From contig NZ_CP029185.2 in assembly GCF_003096015.2 (NCBI RefSeq), positions 3,374,501 to 3,438,500 of the forward strand: DNA of 64,000 bases, written 5' to 3'. Below the pieces are notes generated by a model. That model was given only the letters and a program-made list of their open reading frames with translations, made no database searches and was not told where the DNA came from. Made by a program: the position numbers and the translations under genes. This DNA is from Limnobaculum parvum (GTDB lineage Bacteria; Pseudomonadota; Gammaproteobacteria; Enterobacterales; Enterobacteriaceae). Positions within the stretch are counted from its first letter, which is position 1. Every line of letters starts with the position of its first letter. This document shows, one piece after another, positions 19,470 through 30,691 of the stretch.

Positions 19470-21101
19470 ATGAGCACAACACGTATCACTCCCCAAGATC
19501 TGACTACCTACGGTATCCAAGACGCCACTGAGATAGTGTACAACCCGAGCTATGATTGCCTATATAAAGAAGAAACTCGTCCTGATTTACAAGGATATGA
19601 GAAGGGAACAATGACAACCTTAGGTGCCATTGCAGTAGATACCGGCATTTTCACCGGTCGCTCGCCAAAGGATAAGTATATTGTTCGTGATGACACCAGC
19701 CGCGACACTGTTTGGTGGGCCGATCAGGGTAAAGGTAAAAACGATAATAAACCTATCACTCCGGCTGTCTGGGCAGAACTCAAAAAACAGGTTGCGAATC
19801 AATTGTCAGGTAAGCGTCTGTTCGTGGTCGATGCTTACTGTGGCGCTAACCCTGACACTCGTCTGAAAGTACGCTTTATTACCGAAGTTGCATGGCAGGC
19901 CCACTTCGTGAAAAACATGTTTATCCGCCCAACGGATGAAGAACTGAAAAATTTTGAGCCCGACTTTATTGTTATGAATGGCGCAAAATGTACCAATCCT
20001 AACTGGAAAGAGCAGGATCTAAATTCAGAAAACTTCGTTGCCTTTAACCTGACTGAACGCGTCCAACTGATCGGCGGTACTTGGTACGGCGGCGAAATGA
20101 AGAAAGGTATGTTCTCCATCATGAACTATCTGCTGCCATTAAAAGGCATTGCTTCTATGCACTGCTCTGCCAACGTGGGCAATAAAGGCGATGTGGCGAT
20201 ATTCTTCGGTCTGTCCGGCACCGGTAAAACGACACTTTCAACCGATCCCAAACGTCAGCTTATTGGTGATGATGAACACGGTTGGGATGATGATGGCGTA
20301 TTCAACTTTGAAGGCGGCTGCTACGCGAAAACCATCAAACTCTCCCAAGAAGCTGAACCTGATATCTATAACGCTATCCGACGTGATGCCCTACTGGAAA
20401 ACGTGACGGTACGTGCCGATGGCAGCGTAGATTTTGATGATGGTTCAAAAACTGAAAACACCCGGGTTTCCTATCCGATTTATCATATTGAAAATATCGT
20501 TAAGCCCGTGTCTAAAGCAGGACATGCGAAAAAGGTCATCTTCTTAACCGCTGATGCCTTTGGCGTTCTACCTCCGGTGTCTAAGCTGACGCCAGACCAA
20601 ACCCAGTATCACTTCCTGTCCGGTTTTACTGCGAAACTAGCAGGTACCGAACGCGGTATTACTGAACCAACGCCAACCTTCTCTGCCTGCTTTGGTGCAG
20701 CCTTCCTTTCATTACACCCAACTCAGTATGCTGAAGTATTGGTGAAGCGAATGAAAGCGTCCGGCGCACAAGCCTATTTGGTTAACACCGGCTGGAATGG
20801 TACCGGCAAGCGCATCTCCATTAAAGATACCCGTGCCATTATCGACTCGATTCTGAACGGTGAAATCGAAAATGCAAAAACTATCCAACTGCCAATCTTT
20901 GATCTGGCAATACCAACCTCTCTACCGGGCGTAAATCCTGCGATTTTGGATCCGCGTGATACTTACGCCAGTGAAGCAGAATGGAAAGAGAAAGCGGAAA
21001 AATTAGCAGACCTGTTCGTCACTAACTTTGATAAATATACCGATACGCCAGCCGGTGCAGCACTGGTCGCGGTTGGCCCCAAAGTGGTCATTAACTGTTA
21101 G
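19470..21101 (+). CDS. pckA: Phosphoenolpyruvate carboxykinase (ATP)
   Basis: This gluconeogenic enzyme decarboxylates oxaloacetate to PEP using ATP. The 543-residue protein has the kinase P-loop GLSGTGKT (247-254), the metal-binding HCSANVG segment just before it, and the [17 protein letters not shown] stretch after it. Length equals the family norm (E. coli 540). The ATG has an AAGGAAAAA ribosome site. It lies between hslO and envZ as in E. coli, convergent with envZ. Confidence 0.97.
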   Translation: MSTTRITPQDLTTYGIQDATEIVYNPSYDCLYKEETRPDLQGYEKGTMTTLGAIAVDTGIFTGRSPKDKYIVRDDTSRDTVWWADQGKGKNDNKPITPAVWAELKKQVANQLSGKRLFVVDAYCGANPDTRLKVRFITEVAWQAHFVKNMFIRPTDEELKNFEPDFIVMNGAKCTNPNWKEQDLNSENFVAFNLTERVQLIGGTWYGGEMKKGMFSIMNYLLPLKGIASMHCSANVGNKGDVAIFFGLSGTGKTTLSTDPKRQLIGDDEHGWDDDGVFNFEGGCYAKTIKLSQEAEPDIYNAIRRDALLENVTVRADGSVDFDDGSKTENTRVSYPIYHIENIVKPVSKAGHAKKVIFLTADAFGVLPPVSKLTPDQTQYHFLSGFTAKLAGTERGITEPTPTFSACFGAAFLSLHPTQYAEVLVKRMKASGAQAYLVNTGWNGTGKRISIKDTRAIIDSILNGEIENAKTIQLPIFDLAIPTSLPGVNPAILDPRDTYASEAEWKEKAEKLADLFVTNFDKYTDTPAGAALVAVGPKVVINC

Positions 21102-21109
21102 TTAAATAG

Positions 21110-21140
21110 AAAGGCACCGACTGGTGCCTTTCTTCTTTGT
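21110..21140 (+). terminator. Intrinsic terminator of pckA
   Basis: AAAGGCACC (21110-21118), loop GACT... closing GGTGCCTTT (21123-21131), followed by a T-rich tail. The stem is A/T-flanked on both sides, so it could serve the convergent envZ transcript too. Confidence 0.85.
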
Positions 21141-21177
21141 TAAAATTTGTTAAGACCTATTCCACCATCAAAAATGA

Positions 21178-22506
21178 CTACTCATCAGATTTACTTTCCG
21201 TCAGGTAAATCTTAACGCTGAGCCCACCACGTTCACTGGTTCCCATCATGATCTCGCCGTCATGACCATCAATAATGCGACGCAAGATCGATAAGCCTAG
21301 GCCTGTACCGCTGATGCTACGAGCGCTATCACCTCGAACAAAGGGTTGGAATAGCATTTCTAACTGATCTTCAGGAATACCAGGGCCATCATCATCGACT
21401 TGAAACCACACCCGGCCCTCTTCCTTACCGCTGCTAACTTTAATCCAACCATTACCATAGCGGGAAGCATTCACAATCAGATTAACAATCGCGCGTTTAA
21501 TAGAAAGTGGATGAATATTGGCAATCAACTCACCTTGATATAAATCGGTGGCAATATCTCGATCGAGCCCACTGGCAGACACCACTTCAGCCAGAATAAT
21601 ATTGATATCACCCGGTTCAGTACGCTGTTCTCTACCGGTACTCAGATAATCAATAAACTGCTCAATAATGGCATTACACTCTTCAATATCTTTATTAATC
21701 GACTCCGCCAGATACTCCTCTTTCGACCCCATCATCTCGGTTGCTAGACGGATTCGGGTCAGCGGAGTTCTGAGATCGTGGCTCACACCAGCCATCAGTA
21801 TGGTGCGATCATTATCCAACTGCTTAACGCCGGAAGTCATGCGGTTAAATGCTCGGGTAACAGAACGTACCTCTGATGCACCATACTCTCGTAATGGTGG
21901 AGGCGTCATGCCCATCCCCACCTGCTGGGCGGCATGTTCAAGATCTGCCAATGGCCGGTTCTGAATACGAATAAATAGCCAAGCACCGCCAATGACCATC
22001 AGAATAATAGCCAAGGTATAACGAAACAGGGGGGCAAACTCGCCCTGACGTATCTCAGTCAGAGGAACACGAACCCAAACCTTAGGAGCAAACTCTGTCT
22101 TTAGCCACACAACCGGCGAGTGATTCCCTAACTGAATGCGAACCTCTGTCGGTCCATCAAGCTGCTGTGACATCTGCTTACTGAGAAAATCATAGCGCTG
22201 CGACCAGCGCAATCCACTCTCTTCTGCCGATTCATCCGTATGCAATGAAATCCCCAATTCTCGGTACATCTCTTGCTGGAATTGGGGAGGAATAATCAGG
22301 TAAGTTCCATCCTCAAGTTTTAAGCGATCGGTCGTTAACATCCGTACTTCATAAGCTAATACTTTATTAAACTGCTGAATACTTGGCAAAATGGCAAAGT
22401 TCAGCACAACAAAGTAGGTCGTCACCAAGCTGATAAACAGCAAGAAGATAATCAGTAATAAAGTACGTGCAACCGCACTGCGGGGAGGGAACCGCCAAAA
22501 AATCAT
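21178..22506 (-). CDS. envZ: Osmosensor histidine kinase EnvZ
   Basis: This is the inner-membrane sensor kinase for OmpR. Residues about 15-40 and 162-179 are the two transmembrane helices flanking a periplasmic domain, then come HAMP, dimerisation and ATPase domains. The phosphorylated His243 lies in the H-box [11 protein letters not shown], at the same number as in E. coli. N, G1 (DDGPGIP) and G2 (GTGLGLSI) boxes are intact. It overlaps ompR by four bases (ATGA, 22503-22506). Confidence 0.96.
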   Translation of the reverse strand: MIFWRFPPRSAVARTLLLIIFLLFISLVTTYFVVLNFAILPSIQQFNKVLAYEVRMLTTDRLKLEDGTYLIIPPQFQQEMYRELGISLHTDESAEESGLRWSQRYDFLSKQMSQQLDGPTEVRIQLGNHSPVVWLKTEFAPKVWVRVPLTEIRQGEFAPLFRYTLAIILMVIGGAWLFIRIQNRPLADLEHAAQQVGMGMTPPPLREYGASEVRSVTRAFNRMTSGVKQLDNDRTILMAGVSHDLRTPLTRIRLATEMMGSKEEYLAESINKDIEECNAIIEQFIDYLSTGREQRTEPGDINIILAEVVSASGLDRDIATDLYQGELIANIHPLSIKRAIVNLIVNASRYGNGWIKVSSGKEEGRVWFQVDDDGPGIPEDQLEMLFQPFVRGDSARSISGTGLGLSILRRIIDGHDGEIMMGTSERGGLSVKIYLTESKSDE

Positions 22507-23222
22507 GCAGCGCTACCGTCCGGCACAAAAACGTAGCCTAGTCCCCATACGGTTTGGATATAACGCGGGTGTGCCGCATCTTCTTCCACCATGCGGCGCA
22601 GGCGAGAAATCTGAACGTCAATAGAACGTTCCATCGCACTGTACTCACGCCCACGAGCCAGATTCATCAATTTATCCCGGGATAATGGCTCTCTCGGATG
22701 GCTTACCAAGGCTTTCAATACCGCAAATTCACCGCTAGTTAACGGCATTGGCTCCTCACCTTTAAACATTTCACGAGTGCCCAAGTTCAGCTTAAACTTA
22801 CCGAATACGATAACCGCTTCTTCCTGTGATGGCGCACCAGGCAGTTCACTGGCCTGACGGCGTAACACTGCTCTAATTCGGGCCAATAGCTCTCTCGGGT
22901 TGAATGGCTTAGGAATATAATCGTCCGCACCAATTTCAAGGCCGACAATACGATCAACTTCTTCGCCCTTGGCGGTAACCATAATAATAGGTATCGGATT
23001 ACTCTGACTGCGCAAACGGCGGCAAATTGATAGCCCATCCTCACCGGGAAGCATTAAATCCAGTACCATCAGATGGAAGGATTCCCGAGTTAATAAGCGA
23101 TCCATCTGTTCTGCGTTTGCAACGCCACGTACCTGAAAGCCCTGTTCGGTAAGATAACGTTCTAATAGACTACGCAAACGCATATCGTCATCAACGACCA
23201 GAATCTTATGATTCTCTTGCAT
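22503..23222 (-). CDS. ompR: Response regulator OmpR
   Basis: This winged-helix regulator of porins and osmotic genes has 239 residues, identical in length to E. coli. The receiver domain has the acidic pocket DDD (11-13), phosphoacceptor Asp55 (VLDLMLPG) and Lys105-type KPF motif. The C-terminal DNA-binding domain carries [22 protein letters not shown]. It is the first gene of ompR-envZ. Its upstream gene greB is co-oriented here, whereas in E. coli greB is divergent. Confidence 0.97.
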   Translation of the reverse strand: MQENHKILVVDDDMRLRSLLERYLTEQGFQVRGVANAEQMDRLLTRESFHLMVLDLMLPGEDGLSICRRLRSQSNPIPIIMVTAKGEEVDRIVGLEIGADDYIPKPFNPRELLARIRAVLRRQASELPGAPSQEEAVIVFGKFKLNLGTREMFKGEEPMPLTSGEFAVLKALVSHPREPLSRDKLMNLARGREYSAMERSIDVQISRLRRMVEEDAAHPRYIQTVWGLGYVFVPDGSAA

Positions 23223-23419
23223 GATTTCGCTCCAAAGGTTTCCTGTGAACAGCTAAACTCAAATCTCAAAATAGGTTTAGCTGAGACAACACAATTTGCA
23301 TAACTGACACGGGAAAATTGTTACAAAGATTAATCACTGTAAACTTGTGTCTGGTCAGCGCCATAACGCCTATCGGTTAACGCTTGTTACGAACCTCGTT
23401 AACCGACTTTAAAACAGTT

Positions 23420-23905
23420 TTATTCTTCAAAGGGTTGATAGCGAATATCCAATACCCAATAGCTAACTCGACCATTCGGTGTATCTACACTCACTTCATC
23501 ATCCACTTTTTTACCAATCAGTGCCCGGGCCACCGGCGAATCGATAGATATCCATTTTTTTGCCGGATTAAACTCATCAGGCCCCACTAAACGGAAAACG
23601 TTAGTCTCTCCCTCTTCGTTTTCCACTTGAACCCAAGCACCAAAAAATACTTTACCTTCCTGCTGTGGGTTAGGGTCAACAATCTTCAGTATTTCCAGTC
23701 GCTTAGTCAGAAAACGAACCCGGCGGTCAATTTCACGCAACCGTTTCTTACCATAGATGTATTCAGCATTTTCAGAGCGATCGCCCATCGCGGCGGCTTC
23801 AGACACAGCTTGAGTCACGACAGGGCGCTCTTCACGCCATAAATACTTCAATTCCTTGTCCAGTGCTTCCCAGCCCTGACGGGTGATGTAATTACTTTTT
23901 GCCAT
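23420..23905 (-). CDS. greB: Transcription elongation factor GreB
   Basis: This protein enters the RNA polymerase secondary channel and stimulates cleavage of backtracked RNA. The N-terminal coiled coil (residues 1-75) has the acidic tip GDRSENAEY with Asp42 and Glu45, followed by an FKBP-like C-terminal domain. At 161 residues it is the usual size. It is transcribed leftward, the same way as ompR-envZ, while tex runs rightward; in E. coli greB and tex both run away from ompR. Confidence 0.95.
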   Translation of the reverse strand: MAKSNYITRQGWEALDKELKYLWREERPVVTQAVSEAAAMGDRSENAEYIYGKKRLREIDRRVRFLTKRLEILKIVDPNPQQEGKVFFGAWVQVENEEGETNVFRLVGPDEFNPAKKWISIDSPVARALIGKKVDDEVSVDTPNGRVSYWVLDIRYQPFEE

Positions 23906-24067
23906 TAGATTCTCTGCACTTCAAACTATTTCAAATTGTAGCTTAATCAGAATATTTTCACCTTAGTTTATAGTCATTCACCCAGCCTTGTGTCGGTTTC
24001 TTCTGGCATTTTTATTCAGTAATCCGTATAACGACTCTAATTTTTCACTCAGACAGATATAGGGTTT

Positions 24068-26398
24068 ATGAATAATCTATTAAGTCGCACTATTGCCAAT
24101 GAGCTACAGGTAAGACCTGAACAGGTCCTGTCCACCATTAACTTATTAGATGAGGGCAACACCGTTCCCTTTATTGCCCGTTACCGTAAAGAGGTCACTG
24201 GCGGGCTGGATGATACGCAACTCAGACAGTTGGAAACTCGATTGGTCTATCTGCGCGAACTGGAAGACCGCCGCCAGACGATTCTGAAGTCCATTGACGA
24301 GCAGGGTAAACTGTCTGATGAGCTGGCTTCTGCCATTCATGGCACCATGAGTAAAACCGAGCTGGAAGACCTCTACCTGCCTTATAAACCTAAACGCCGT
24401 ACTCGTGGGCAGATCGCAATCGAAGCGGGTCTAGAGCCATTAGCTGATTCATTATGGCAAGACCCGCAACAGGAACCGGAACAAGCGGCGTTACCTTACG
24501 TAGACAGTGACAAAGGCGTGGCAGATGTCAAAGCCGCACTGGATGGTGCTCGTTACATTCTGATGGAGCGATTTTCAGAAGACGCTGGGTTACTCAGCAA
24601 AATACGGGAATACCTGTGGAAGAATGCTTATCTGACCTCTCGCGTGTTAGAAGGCAAAGAGCAGGAAGGTGCAAAATTCCGCGATTACTTTGCCCATCAG
24701 GAGCCCATTTCAAGTACCCCTTCCCACCGGGCGCTGGCTATGTTCCGTGGCCGCAATGAAAGTATTTTGAGTCTGGCACTGAATGCCGATCCGCAGCATG
24801 ATGAGCCACCGCGTGAAAGCTATTGCGAACAAATTATTAGCGACCATCTGAATTTACGCCTGAACAATGCTCCCGCAGATAGCTGGCGTAAAGCGGTGGT
24901 TAACTGGACTTGGCGCATCAAAATTTTGATGCATATGGAAACCGAATTGATGGGCAGCCTGAGAGAACGGGCTGAAGATGAAGCGATCAACGTTTTTGCC
25001 CGAAATATGCAAGATTTACTCATGGCTGCGCCGGCGGGTATGCGGGGCACCATGGGCCTGGATCCAGGTCTGCGTACCGGTGTGAAAGTCGCCGTGGTAG
25101 ATGCAACCGGTAAGCTGGTAGCCACCGATACCATTTATCCACATACCGGTCAGACAGCCAAAGCCGCCGCTATTGTTGCTGCACTCTGCATCAAACATAA
25201 CGTAGAGTTGGTTGCCATTGGTAATGGTACGGCTTCAAGGGAAACTGAACGTTTCTATCTGGACTTGCAACACCAGTATCCGGAAGTAAAAGGCCAAAAA
25301 GTCATCGTTAGTGAAGCCGGTGCATCCGTCTATTCAGCTTCTGAGTTAGCCGCTCTGGAATTCCCTGACTTAGACGTATCTTTGCGCGGCGCAGTTTCTA
25401 TTGCCCGTCGCCTGCAAGATCCGTTAGCGGAGTTGGTGAAGATTGAACCGAAATCCATTGGCGTAGGTCAGTATCAGCATGACGTTAGCCAAACGCTGCT
25501 GGCTCGCCGTCTGGATGCGGTGGTTGAGGACTGTGTAAACGCCGTTGGCGTCGATCTGAATACCGCTTCGGTTCCCCTGCTAACCCGCGTTGCCGGTTTA
25601 AGCCGGGTGATTGCACAGAATATTGTCGACTGGCGCAATACCCACGGTCGTTTCAATAACCGTAGCCAATTAATGGATGTTAGCCGCCTCGGCCCGAAAG
25701 CATTTGAACAGTGTGCGGGCTTCCTGCGTATTAATCAGGGGGATAACCCACTGGATGCCTCAACGGTTCACCCAGAAACCTATCCGGTGGTTGAACGTAT
25801 TTTGCAGGCGACGCATAAAACCCTGCATGACTTGATGGGCAGCCCTGATGCATTGCGCGGTATAAAAGCGTCAGACTTTACCGATGAACGCTTTGGTGTA
25901 CCTACCGTTACCGATATTCTGAAAGAGCTGGAAAAACCGGGCCGTGATCCACGCCCTGAGTTTAAAACCGCTAATTTTGCTGAAGGGGTGGAAACCCTGA
26001 ATGATCTGAATATCGGTATGATTCTAGAAGGTACGGTGACTAACGTAACTAATTTTGGTGCGTTTGTGGACATTGGTGTGCACCAAGATGGTCTGGTACA
26101 TATCTCTTCTTTGGCTGATAAGTTCGTGGAAGATCCCCACACCGTGGTCAAAGCCGGTGATGTCGTTAAAGTCAAGGTGATGGAAGTCGATCTGGACCGT
26201 AAGCGTATTGCCTTATCCATGCGGCTAGATGAACAGCCTGGGGAAGGAAGTAGCCGGAAATCAGCACCTGCCGATAACGATAGCAAGCCACAACGTCGCT
26301 CGGCGCCACAGAAGGCAAAACCAGCCTCCGGCGGCAACAATAACAATAGTGCGATGGGCGATGCACTGGCTGCGGCATTGAATAAAATGAAGCGCTGA
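24068..26398 (+). CDS. tex: Tex, S1-domain RNA-binding transcription accessory protein
   Basis: This is the homologue of E. coli YhgF/Tex, a nucleic-acid-binding protein related to eukaryotic Spt6. The 776-residue protein shows the N-terminal Tex helical region, a YqgF-like RNase H fold ([18 protein letters not shown], about 326-343), helix-hairpin-helix motifs (about 500-560) and a C-terminal S1 domain (about 650-720, [21 protein letters not shown]) with a low-complexity tail. It precedes feoA, as in E. coli. Confidence 0.95.
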   Translation: MNNLLSRTIANELQVRPEQVLSTINLLDEGNTVPFIARYRKEVTGGLDDTQLRQLETRLVYLRELEDRRQTILKSIDEQGKLSDELASAIHGTMSKTELEDLYLPYKPKRRTRGQIAIEAGLEPLADSLWQDPQQEPEQAALPYVDSDKGVADVKAALDGARYILMERFSEDAGLLSKIREYLWKNAYLTSRVLEGKEQEGAKFRDYFAHQEPISSTPSHRALAMFRGRNESILSLALNADPQHDEPPRESYCEQIISDHLNLRLNNAPADSWRKAVVNWTWRIKILMHMETELMGSLRERAEDEAINVFARNMQDLLMAAPAGMRGTMGLDPGLRTGVKVAVVDATGKLVATDTIYPHTGQTAKAAAIVAALCIKHNVELVAIGNGTASRETERFYLDLQHQYPEVKGQKVIVSEAGASVYSASELAALEFPDLDVSLRGAVSIARRLQDPLAELVKIEPKSIGVGQYQHDVSQTLLARRLDAVVEDCVNAVGVDLNTASVPLLTRVAGLSRVIAQNIVDWRNTHGRFNNRSQLMDVSRLGPKAFEQCAGFLRINQGDNPLDASTVHPETYPVVERILQATHKTLHDLMGSPDALRGIKASDFTDERFGVPTVTDILKELEKPGRDPRPEFKTANFAEGVETLNDLNIGMILEGTVTNVTNFGAFVDIGVHQDGLVHISSLADKFVEDPHTVVKAGDVVKVKVMEVDLDRKRIALSMRLDEQPGEGSSRKSAPADNDSKPQRRSAPQKAKPASGGNNNNSAMGDALAAALNKMKR

Positions 26399-26959
26399 TA
26401 GAAATGTAATCAATTATCATGGCTGCCAATGAATAAATATTTTCTGACCGCAGCCGTGATTATTATTCCGTTTGGCATGAATCATTACCCTATGTAATCC
26501 TTGGGTTATTAACCTGTTAGATCAATAGTGATAACACATTCCACTTAACCACTTCTGAAATAAGCCTAATTTATTTTTTCGGCGGTTAAACGATAGCAAC
26601 TCCACACACGTTCTTTTCTGACATACTGCAATACCTGTCAAATTAATCACAACATAATCAGTATGTTAAATTTATTTGCATTTTGATCAGCGCTTCAATT
26701 TTCCGATACTTTCTATTATGTCGGCCTAGATTGGTAGACAAAAGCAGTAATAATTATTTACGCTTAGTCAGCCACATAGTATTGTATACGAGAATCATTC
26801 TTAATAGCATTATTATTACGGACATGAAGCGTTGCGTAAATGACCGGATGACAAGGTTCATCCCGGGAAGCAGAATTTAGAACATCATTTATAGCTAAAG
26901 ATCATTTCCCGATAAATCTTATATTGTTATAAACATGAGTTAAGGTTAACCAGAACGCT
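26399..26959. other. Long intergenic region upstream of feoABC
   Basis: This 561-base AT-rich region lies between tex and feoA. It contains a Fur-box-like sequence at 26784-26802 (separate entry) and a lone FNR-like half-site TTGAT near 26685. A 65-codon frame at 26683-26880 looks random. No intrinsic terminator for tex is obvious; a weak GGCTG/CAGCC pair surrounds 26421-26455. Confidence 0.5.
26784..26802 (+). promoter_or_regulatory. Candidate Fur box of feoABC
   Basis: GTATACGAGAATCATTCTT matches the 19-base Fur consensus at about 12 positions, including the contiguous AATCATT. It sits about 160 bases before feoA, a location consistent with iron-repressed transcription of the ferrous iron transporter. 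Confidence 0.5.
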
Positions 26960-27187
26960 ATGACTCCTCTACAACCTCAGTGCTCATACAAAATCACCGG
27001 GTTCGCACCTGAGATCAACCCTGCATATCGTCAAAAATTGTTATCTCTCGGGCTATTACCCGGTTCAGTATTCCGCGTTATTCGCGTAGCACCATTAGGC
27101 GATCCGATTCAAATCGAAACACCACGGGTGTGCTTAGTTTTGCGAAAGAAAGACCTGAATTTTATTAGGCTCGCACTGGTTGAATAA
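26960..27187 (+). CDS. feoA: Ferrous iron transport protein A
   Basis: This small cytoplasmic SH3-like protein assists FeoB. It is 75 residues, the same size as E. coli FeoA, with the family segment [24 protein letters not shown] (Leu- and Gly-rich). It is the first gene of feoABC, 59 bases before feoB. Confidence 0.94.
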   Translation: MTPLQPQCSYKITGFAPEINPAYRQKLLSLGLLPGSVFRVIRVAPLGDPIQIETPRVCLVLRKKDLNFIRLALVE

Positions 27188-27246
27188 CTTAAAACCAGTT
27201 CGGTAAATAGAAGTCTTACTCACTTTTATCTCTTTTTGGCTGAAAA

Positions 27247-29565
27247 ATGAAACAACTTACTATCGGGTTAATCGGTAACCCAAACTCAGGTAAAACCACA
27301 CTGTTTAATCAGCTTACCGGCTCGCGTCAACGCGTAGGCAATTGGGCTGGGGTCACTGTTGAGCGTAAGGAAGGCCATTTCAAAACCGATGACAGCCAGG
27401 TAACCTTGGTAGATTTACCGGGAACCTACTCGCTAACCACAATCTCTGAGCACACTTCCCTTGATGAGCAGATTGCCTGTCATTATATCCTGAGCGGAGA
27501 AGCCGACCTGCTTCTCAATGTGATGGATGCTTCCAATTTGGAACGCAGTCTGTATTTGACGCTTCAGCTGTTGGAGCTGGGTATTCCCTGCATTATCGCT
27601 CTCAATATGCTGGATATTGCTCGCGATCAGCATATTGAAATTGATATTGAAGCCTTATCGAAAAAGTTAGGGTGCCCAATCATTCCATTGGTTTCAACCC
27701 GTGGGCGGGGCCTGAAAGAACTGAAGTCTGCGATTGACGGCCCGCAGCTAAATCAACATCAATCGCTAATCACTTACCCTGATATCATTGAAGATCAGGC
27801 GGCCAAGCTGGCTAGCCTGATGCCAGCCCAATTGCCAGACCAACAAACTCGCTGGCTGGCTCTCCAAATGTTAGAAGGTGATATTTATAGTCGATCGCTG
27901 TCCGGCGCGGCGGAAACCCAGCTACTGCAGGCCCGTTCTGTGCTGCAACAGCATTATCAGGAAGATCCGGGGCTAATCATTGCTGATGCACGCTATCAAA
28001 CCATTGCCACCATTTGTCACGATGTGCATAACCTGAGTCAGGCACAACCGAGCAAGCTAACCCAAACTTTAGATAAAATCTTGATTAATCGCTGGCTTGG
28101 GTTGCCTATCTTCCTGTTTGTGATGTATCTGATGTTCGTGCTGGCCATTAACATCGGTGGTGCACTACAACCGCTGTTTGACGTTGGTTCTGCGGCCATT
28201 TTTATCTCTGGCATTCAATGGGTTGGTCACGCACTGAGCTTCCCTGAATGGCTAACAATTTTTCTGGCGCAGGGTGTCGGTGGCGGTATCAACACGGTAC
28301 TCCCATTGGTACCGCAAATTGGCCTGATGTACCTGTTCCTCGCTTTTCTGGAGGATTCCGGTTACATGGCGCGCGCAGCCTTCGTCATGGACAAACTGAT
28401 GTATGCGCTAGGATTACCCGGCAAATCGTTTGTTCCGCTGATCGTCGGCTTTGGTTGTAACGTGCCTTCCATCATGGGTACCCGTACTCTGGATGCACCA
28501 CGCGAACGTTTAATCACGATACTGATGGCCCCGTTTATGTCCTGCGGTGCCCGATTGGCGATCTTTGCGGTTTTCTCCGCTGCTTTTTTTGGCAAAGATG
28601 GCGCACTGGTGGTCTTCTCGCTGTATATACTGGGTATCGTAGTGGCTATTCTTACCGGCCTAATGTTGAAATTCACCATTATGCGCGGCGAATCGACGCC
28701 ATTTATTATGGAGTTACCGGTTTACCACGTTCCCCACTTCAAAAGCCTGTTGTTACAAACCTGGCAGCGTCTGAAAGGCTTCGTGTTGCGTGCCGGTACG
28801 GTTATCGTTATCGCCAGCGTATTAATTGGTGGTCTCAACAGTTTTTCATTTTCCGGCAAACCGGTGAATAACCTGAATGATTCGGCCCTAGCCTCTACCA
28901 GTAAAGTGCTGACGCCGCTGCTTCATCCTATTGGCGTTACTCAAGATAACTGGCAGGCTACTGTTGGCTTAATTACCGGTGCTATGGCGAAAGAAGTGGT
29001 GGTAGGTACCCTAAATACCCTGTACACCGCAGAGCAGATTACCAACAAGCCATTCGACTATGAAAACTTTAATCTGCTAACTGAGCTGGAAGGTGCGGTA
29101 ATAGAAACGTGGGAAAGTCTGAAAGGTACTTTCACTCTCAGCGCATTAAGTAACCCGATTGAGGCCAGTAAAGGCGATGGCGAGATGGACGGCACCTCAA
29201 TGGGCGTCATGAGCAGCAAATTTGGCAGTATTTCTGCCGCCTATAGCTACCTGATCTTCGTGTTGCTTTACGTTCCTTGTGTTTCAGTTATGGGGGCAAT
29301 TGCCCGTGAGAGCAGTAAAGGCTGGATGATCTTCTCTATCTTCTGGGGATTGGATATCGCCTACAGCCTGTCAGCAGCGTTCTATCAAATAGCCAATTTC
29401 TCTGCTCACCCGCAGCAAAGTAGCGTGATTATTGCCGCCATTGTGATATTTAACCTACTTCTGATGTATGCCCTGTACCACTTACGCGATAGGGTAACCA
29501 CCAGCATGCCGAAAGCGGCCCCAGAAGTTTGCTGTAAAAATAATAAAGCGGGGAATTGCCACTAA
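27247..29565 (+). CDS. feoB: Ferrous iron transporter FeoB
   Basis: This is the inner-membrane Fe(II) transporter with an N-terminal G domain. G1 is GNPNSGKTT (10-18), G3 DLPG (about 57-60) and G4 NMLD (about 120-123). After the helical linker (170-265) comes the membrane domain with two Gate motifs (for example residues 345-470, including GCNVPSIMGTRT). At 772 residues it has E. coli length (773). The C-terminus ends in Cys-containing CCKNNKAGNCH. The stop is one base before feoC. Confidence 0.97.
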   Translation: MKQLTIGLIGNPNSGKTTLFNQLTGSRQRVGNWAGVTVERKEGHFKTDDSQVTLVDLPGTYSLTTISEHTSLDEQIACHYILSGEADLLLNVMDASNLERSLYLTLQLLELGIPCIIALNMLDIARDQHIEIDIEALSKKLGCPIIPLVSTRGRGLKELKSAIDGPQLNQHQSLITYPDIIEDQAAKLASLMPAQLPDQQTRWLALQMLEGDIYSRSLSGAAETQLLQARSVLQQHYQEDPGLIIADARYQTIATICHDVHNLSQAQPSKLTQTLDKILINRWLGLPIFLFVMYLMFVLAINIGGALQPLFDVGSAAIFISGIQWVGHALSFPEWLTIFLAQGVGGGINTVLPLVPQIGLMYLFLAFLEDSGYMARAAFVMDKLMYALGLPGKSFVPLIVGFGCNVPSIMGTRTLDAPRERLITILMAPFMSCGARLAIFAVFSAAFFGKDGALVVFSLYILGIVVAILTGLMLKFTIMRGESTPFIMELPVYHVPHFKSLLLQTWQRLKGFVLRAGTVIVIASVLIGGLNSFSFSGKPVNNLNDSALASTSKVLTPLLHPIGVTQDNWQATVGLITGAMAKEVVVGTLNTLYTAEQITNKPFDYENFNLLTELEGAVIETWESLKGTFTLSALSNPIEASKGDGEMDGTSMGVMSSKFGSISAAYSYLIFVLLYVPCVSVMGAIARESSKGWMIFSIFWGLDIAYSLSAAFYQIANFSAHPQQSSVIIAAIVIFNLLLMYALYHLRDRVTTSMPKAAPEVCCKNNKAGNCH

Positions 29566-29566
29566 A

Positions 29567-29815
29567 ATGGTCAGCTTAATTGCCATCCGTGATGCCGTTG
29601 CCCTACAAGGCATCGCGGAATTAAATCAGCTCAGCCGTCAGTTTGACCAACCTCCAGTGCTGATGCAGGCTATGCTAAAACAGTTGGAAACAATGGGAAG
29701 AATTGAACGGGTAGAAGCTGACAACAGTTGTCTGATAGGCAACTGTAAGGATTGTCCTGAAGGGAAAAAGTGCCTGACTGAAGCTTACAGAATCAAAAAG
29801 AATATCTCAGCCTGA
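29567..29815 (+). CDS. feoC: FeoC, Cys-rich winged-helix Feo accessory protein
   Basis: This 82-residue protein has a winged-helix fold, with the four conserved cysteines of FeoC (Cys55, Cys60, Cys63, Cys69) in the wing that can hold an iron-sulfur cluster. In Klebsiella and Salmonella relatives FeoC affects FeoB stability. It closes the feo operon and converges with bioH one base away, leaving no room for a terminator between them. Confidence 0.93.
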   Translation: MVSLIAIRDAVALQGIAELNQLSRQFDQPPVLMQAMLKQLETMGRIERVEADNSCLIGNCKDCPEGKKCLTEAYRIKKNISA

Positions 29816-29816
29816 A

Positions 29817-30632
29817 TCAGTCCATTCCCTTCGTTACCCCATCCTCATTTTCTAGCGACAACGCCCGGATAAAACTCAGCAACTGATGACAAAACTCATC
29901 CGGATGAGAGATAAACGGTGCATGGGCCGCATGATTAATCAGAATCGAGCGGGATTGTGGCCATAATGCATCTAACTGAGGAATCATCCGTCTCGGTACT
30001 AACCCATCAAGAGAACCATAAATTCGTAGTAGAGGTATGGGTAAGTTAATCAATGCCTGACGCAAATCATTCTCTGCCAGCAAGTCCAATCCACCGTGCA
30101 ACACACTAACTTCGGGCATCGGACAATCCAGCACCACTTGGTTTAATTTTTGGGCATCGTTTCTAGCATTAGGCGCCCCTAGCGTTTGTAACGCCATAAA
30201 CTGAGCGACCGTTTGTTCAAAGTTCTGACTGAGCTGCACTTCAAAACCACGTAACACATCGGCTCGAATACCCGGCCACTGATCTTCATCGCTGGCACAA
30301 AAACAGGGGGAAGAAGCCACAGTAATTAAAGCCTGCATGCGCTCTGACGCCATTAAAGCTATTTTACTGGCAATCAGTCCCCCCATTGACCACCCGAGCC
30401 ATACTGCCTGTTGAGGCGCATTCTCCAGCACAACCTCTGCCATCTCTCGTAAACTGAGTACACCGTATCCCTGACTACGACCATACCCGGGCAAATCCAC
30501 CAGATGAAGTCGAAAATGCGGCGCAAGTCGGTCGGTAATGCAACCCCAAACCTCGGCATTCAGTCCCCATCCGTGCAGTAGCACAAGATCGATCTGACCT
30601 TCACCAAAAATCCGCCAGTAAAGAGATGTCAT
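29817..30632 (-). CDS. bioH: Pimeloyl-ACP methyl ester esterase BioH
   Basis: This alpha/beta hydrolase frees pimeloyl-ACP in biotin synthesis. The nucleophile Ser82 is in WSMGG, and [12 protein letters not shown] (18-29) forms the oxyanion region. The family Asp and His are in GSLDGLVP and NHAAHAPF. The open frame reaches 30671, but the Met at 30632 ([12 protein letters not shown]) fits the E. coli start and gives 271 residues. It is divergent from gntX, as in E. coli. Confidence 0.95.
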   Translation of the reverse strand: MTSLYWRIFGEGQIDLVLLHGWGLNAEVWGCITDRLAPHFRLHLVDLPGYGRSQGYGVLSLREMAEVVLENAPQQAVWLGWSMGGLIASKIALMASERMQALITVASSPCFCASDEDQWPGIRADVLRGFEVQLSQNFEQTVAQFMALQTLGAPNARNDAQKLNQVVLDCPMPEVSVLHGGLDLLAENDLRQALINLPIPLLRIYGSLDGLVPRRMIPQLDALWPQSRSILINHAAHAPFISHPDEFCHQLLSFIRALSLENEDGVTKGMD

Positions 30633-30691
30633 GAAGTAAAGTCCACTAAGCAAACCCGTCAGGGAAACCAATCAAGAGAAGATAACCTACT

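Noticed and set aside
25780..26346. 188-codon frame antisense to tex
   Set aside because: Ser/Arg/Pro-rich sequence expected from the complement of a real gene; tex is intact on the other strand.
26680..26700. FNR site before feoA
   Set aside because: TTGATCAGCGCTTCAA has wrong spacing for TTGAT-N4-ATCAA; only a half-site.
26683..26880. 65-codon frame upstream of feoA
   Set aside because: No ribosome site, odd composition and it overlaps the Fur-like site; looks like a chance frame in a control region.
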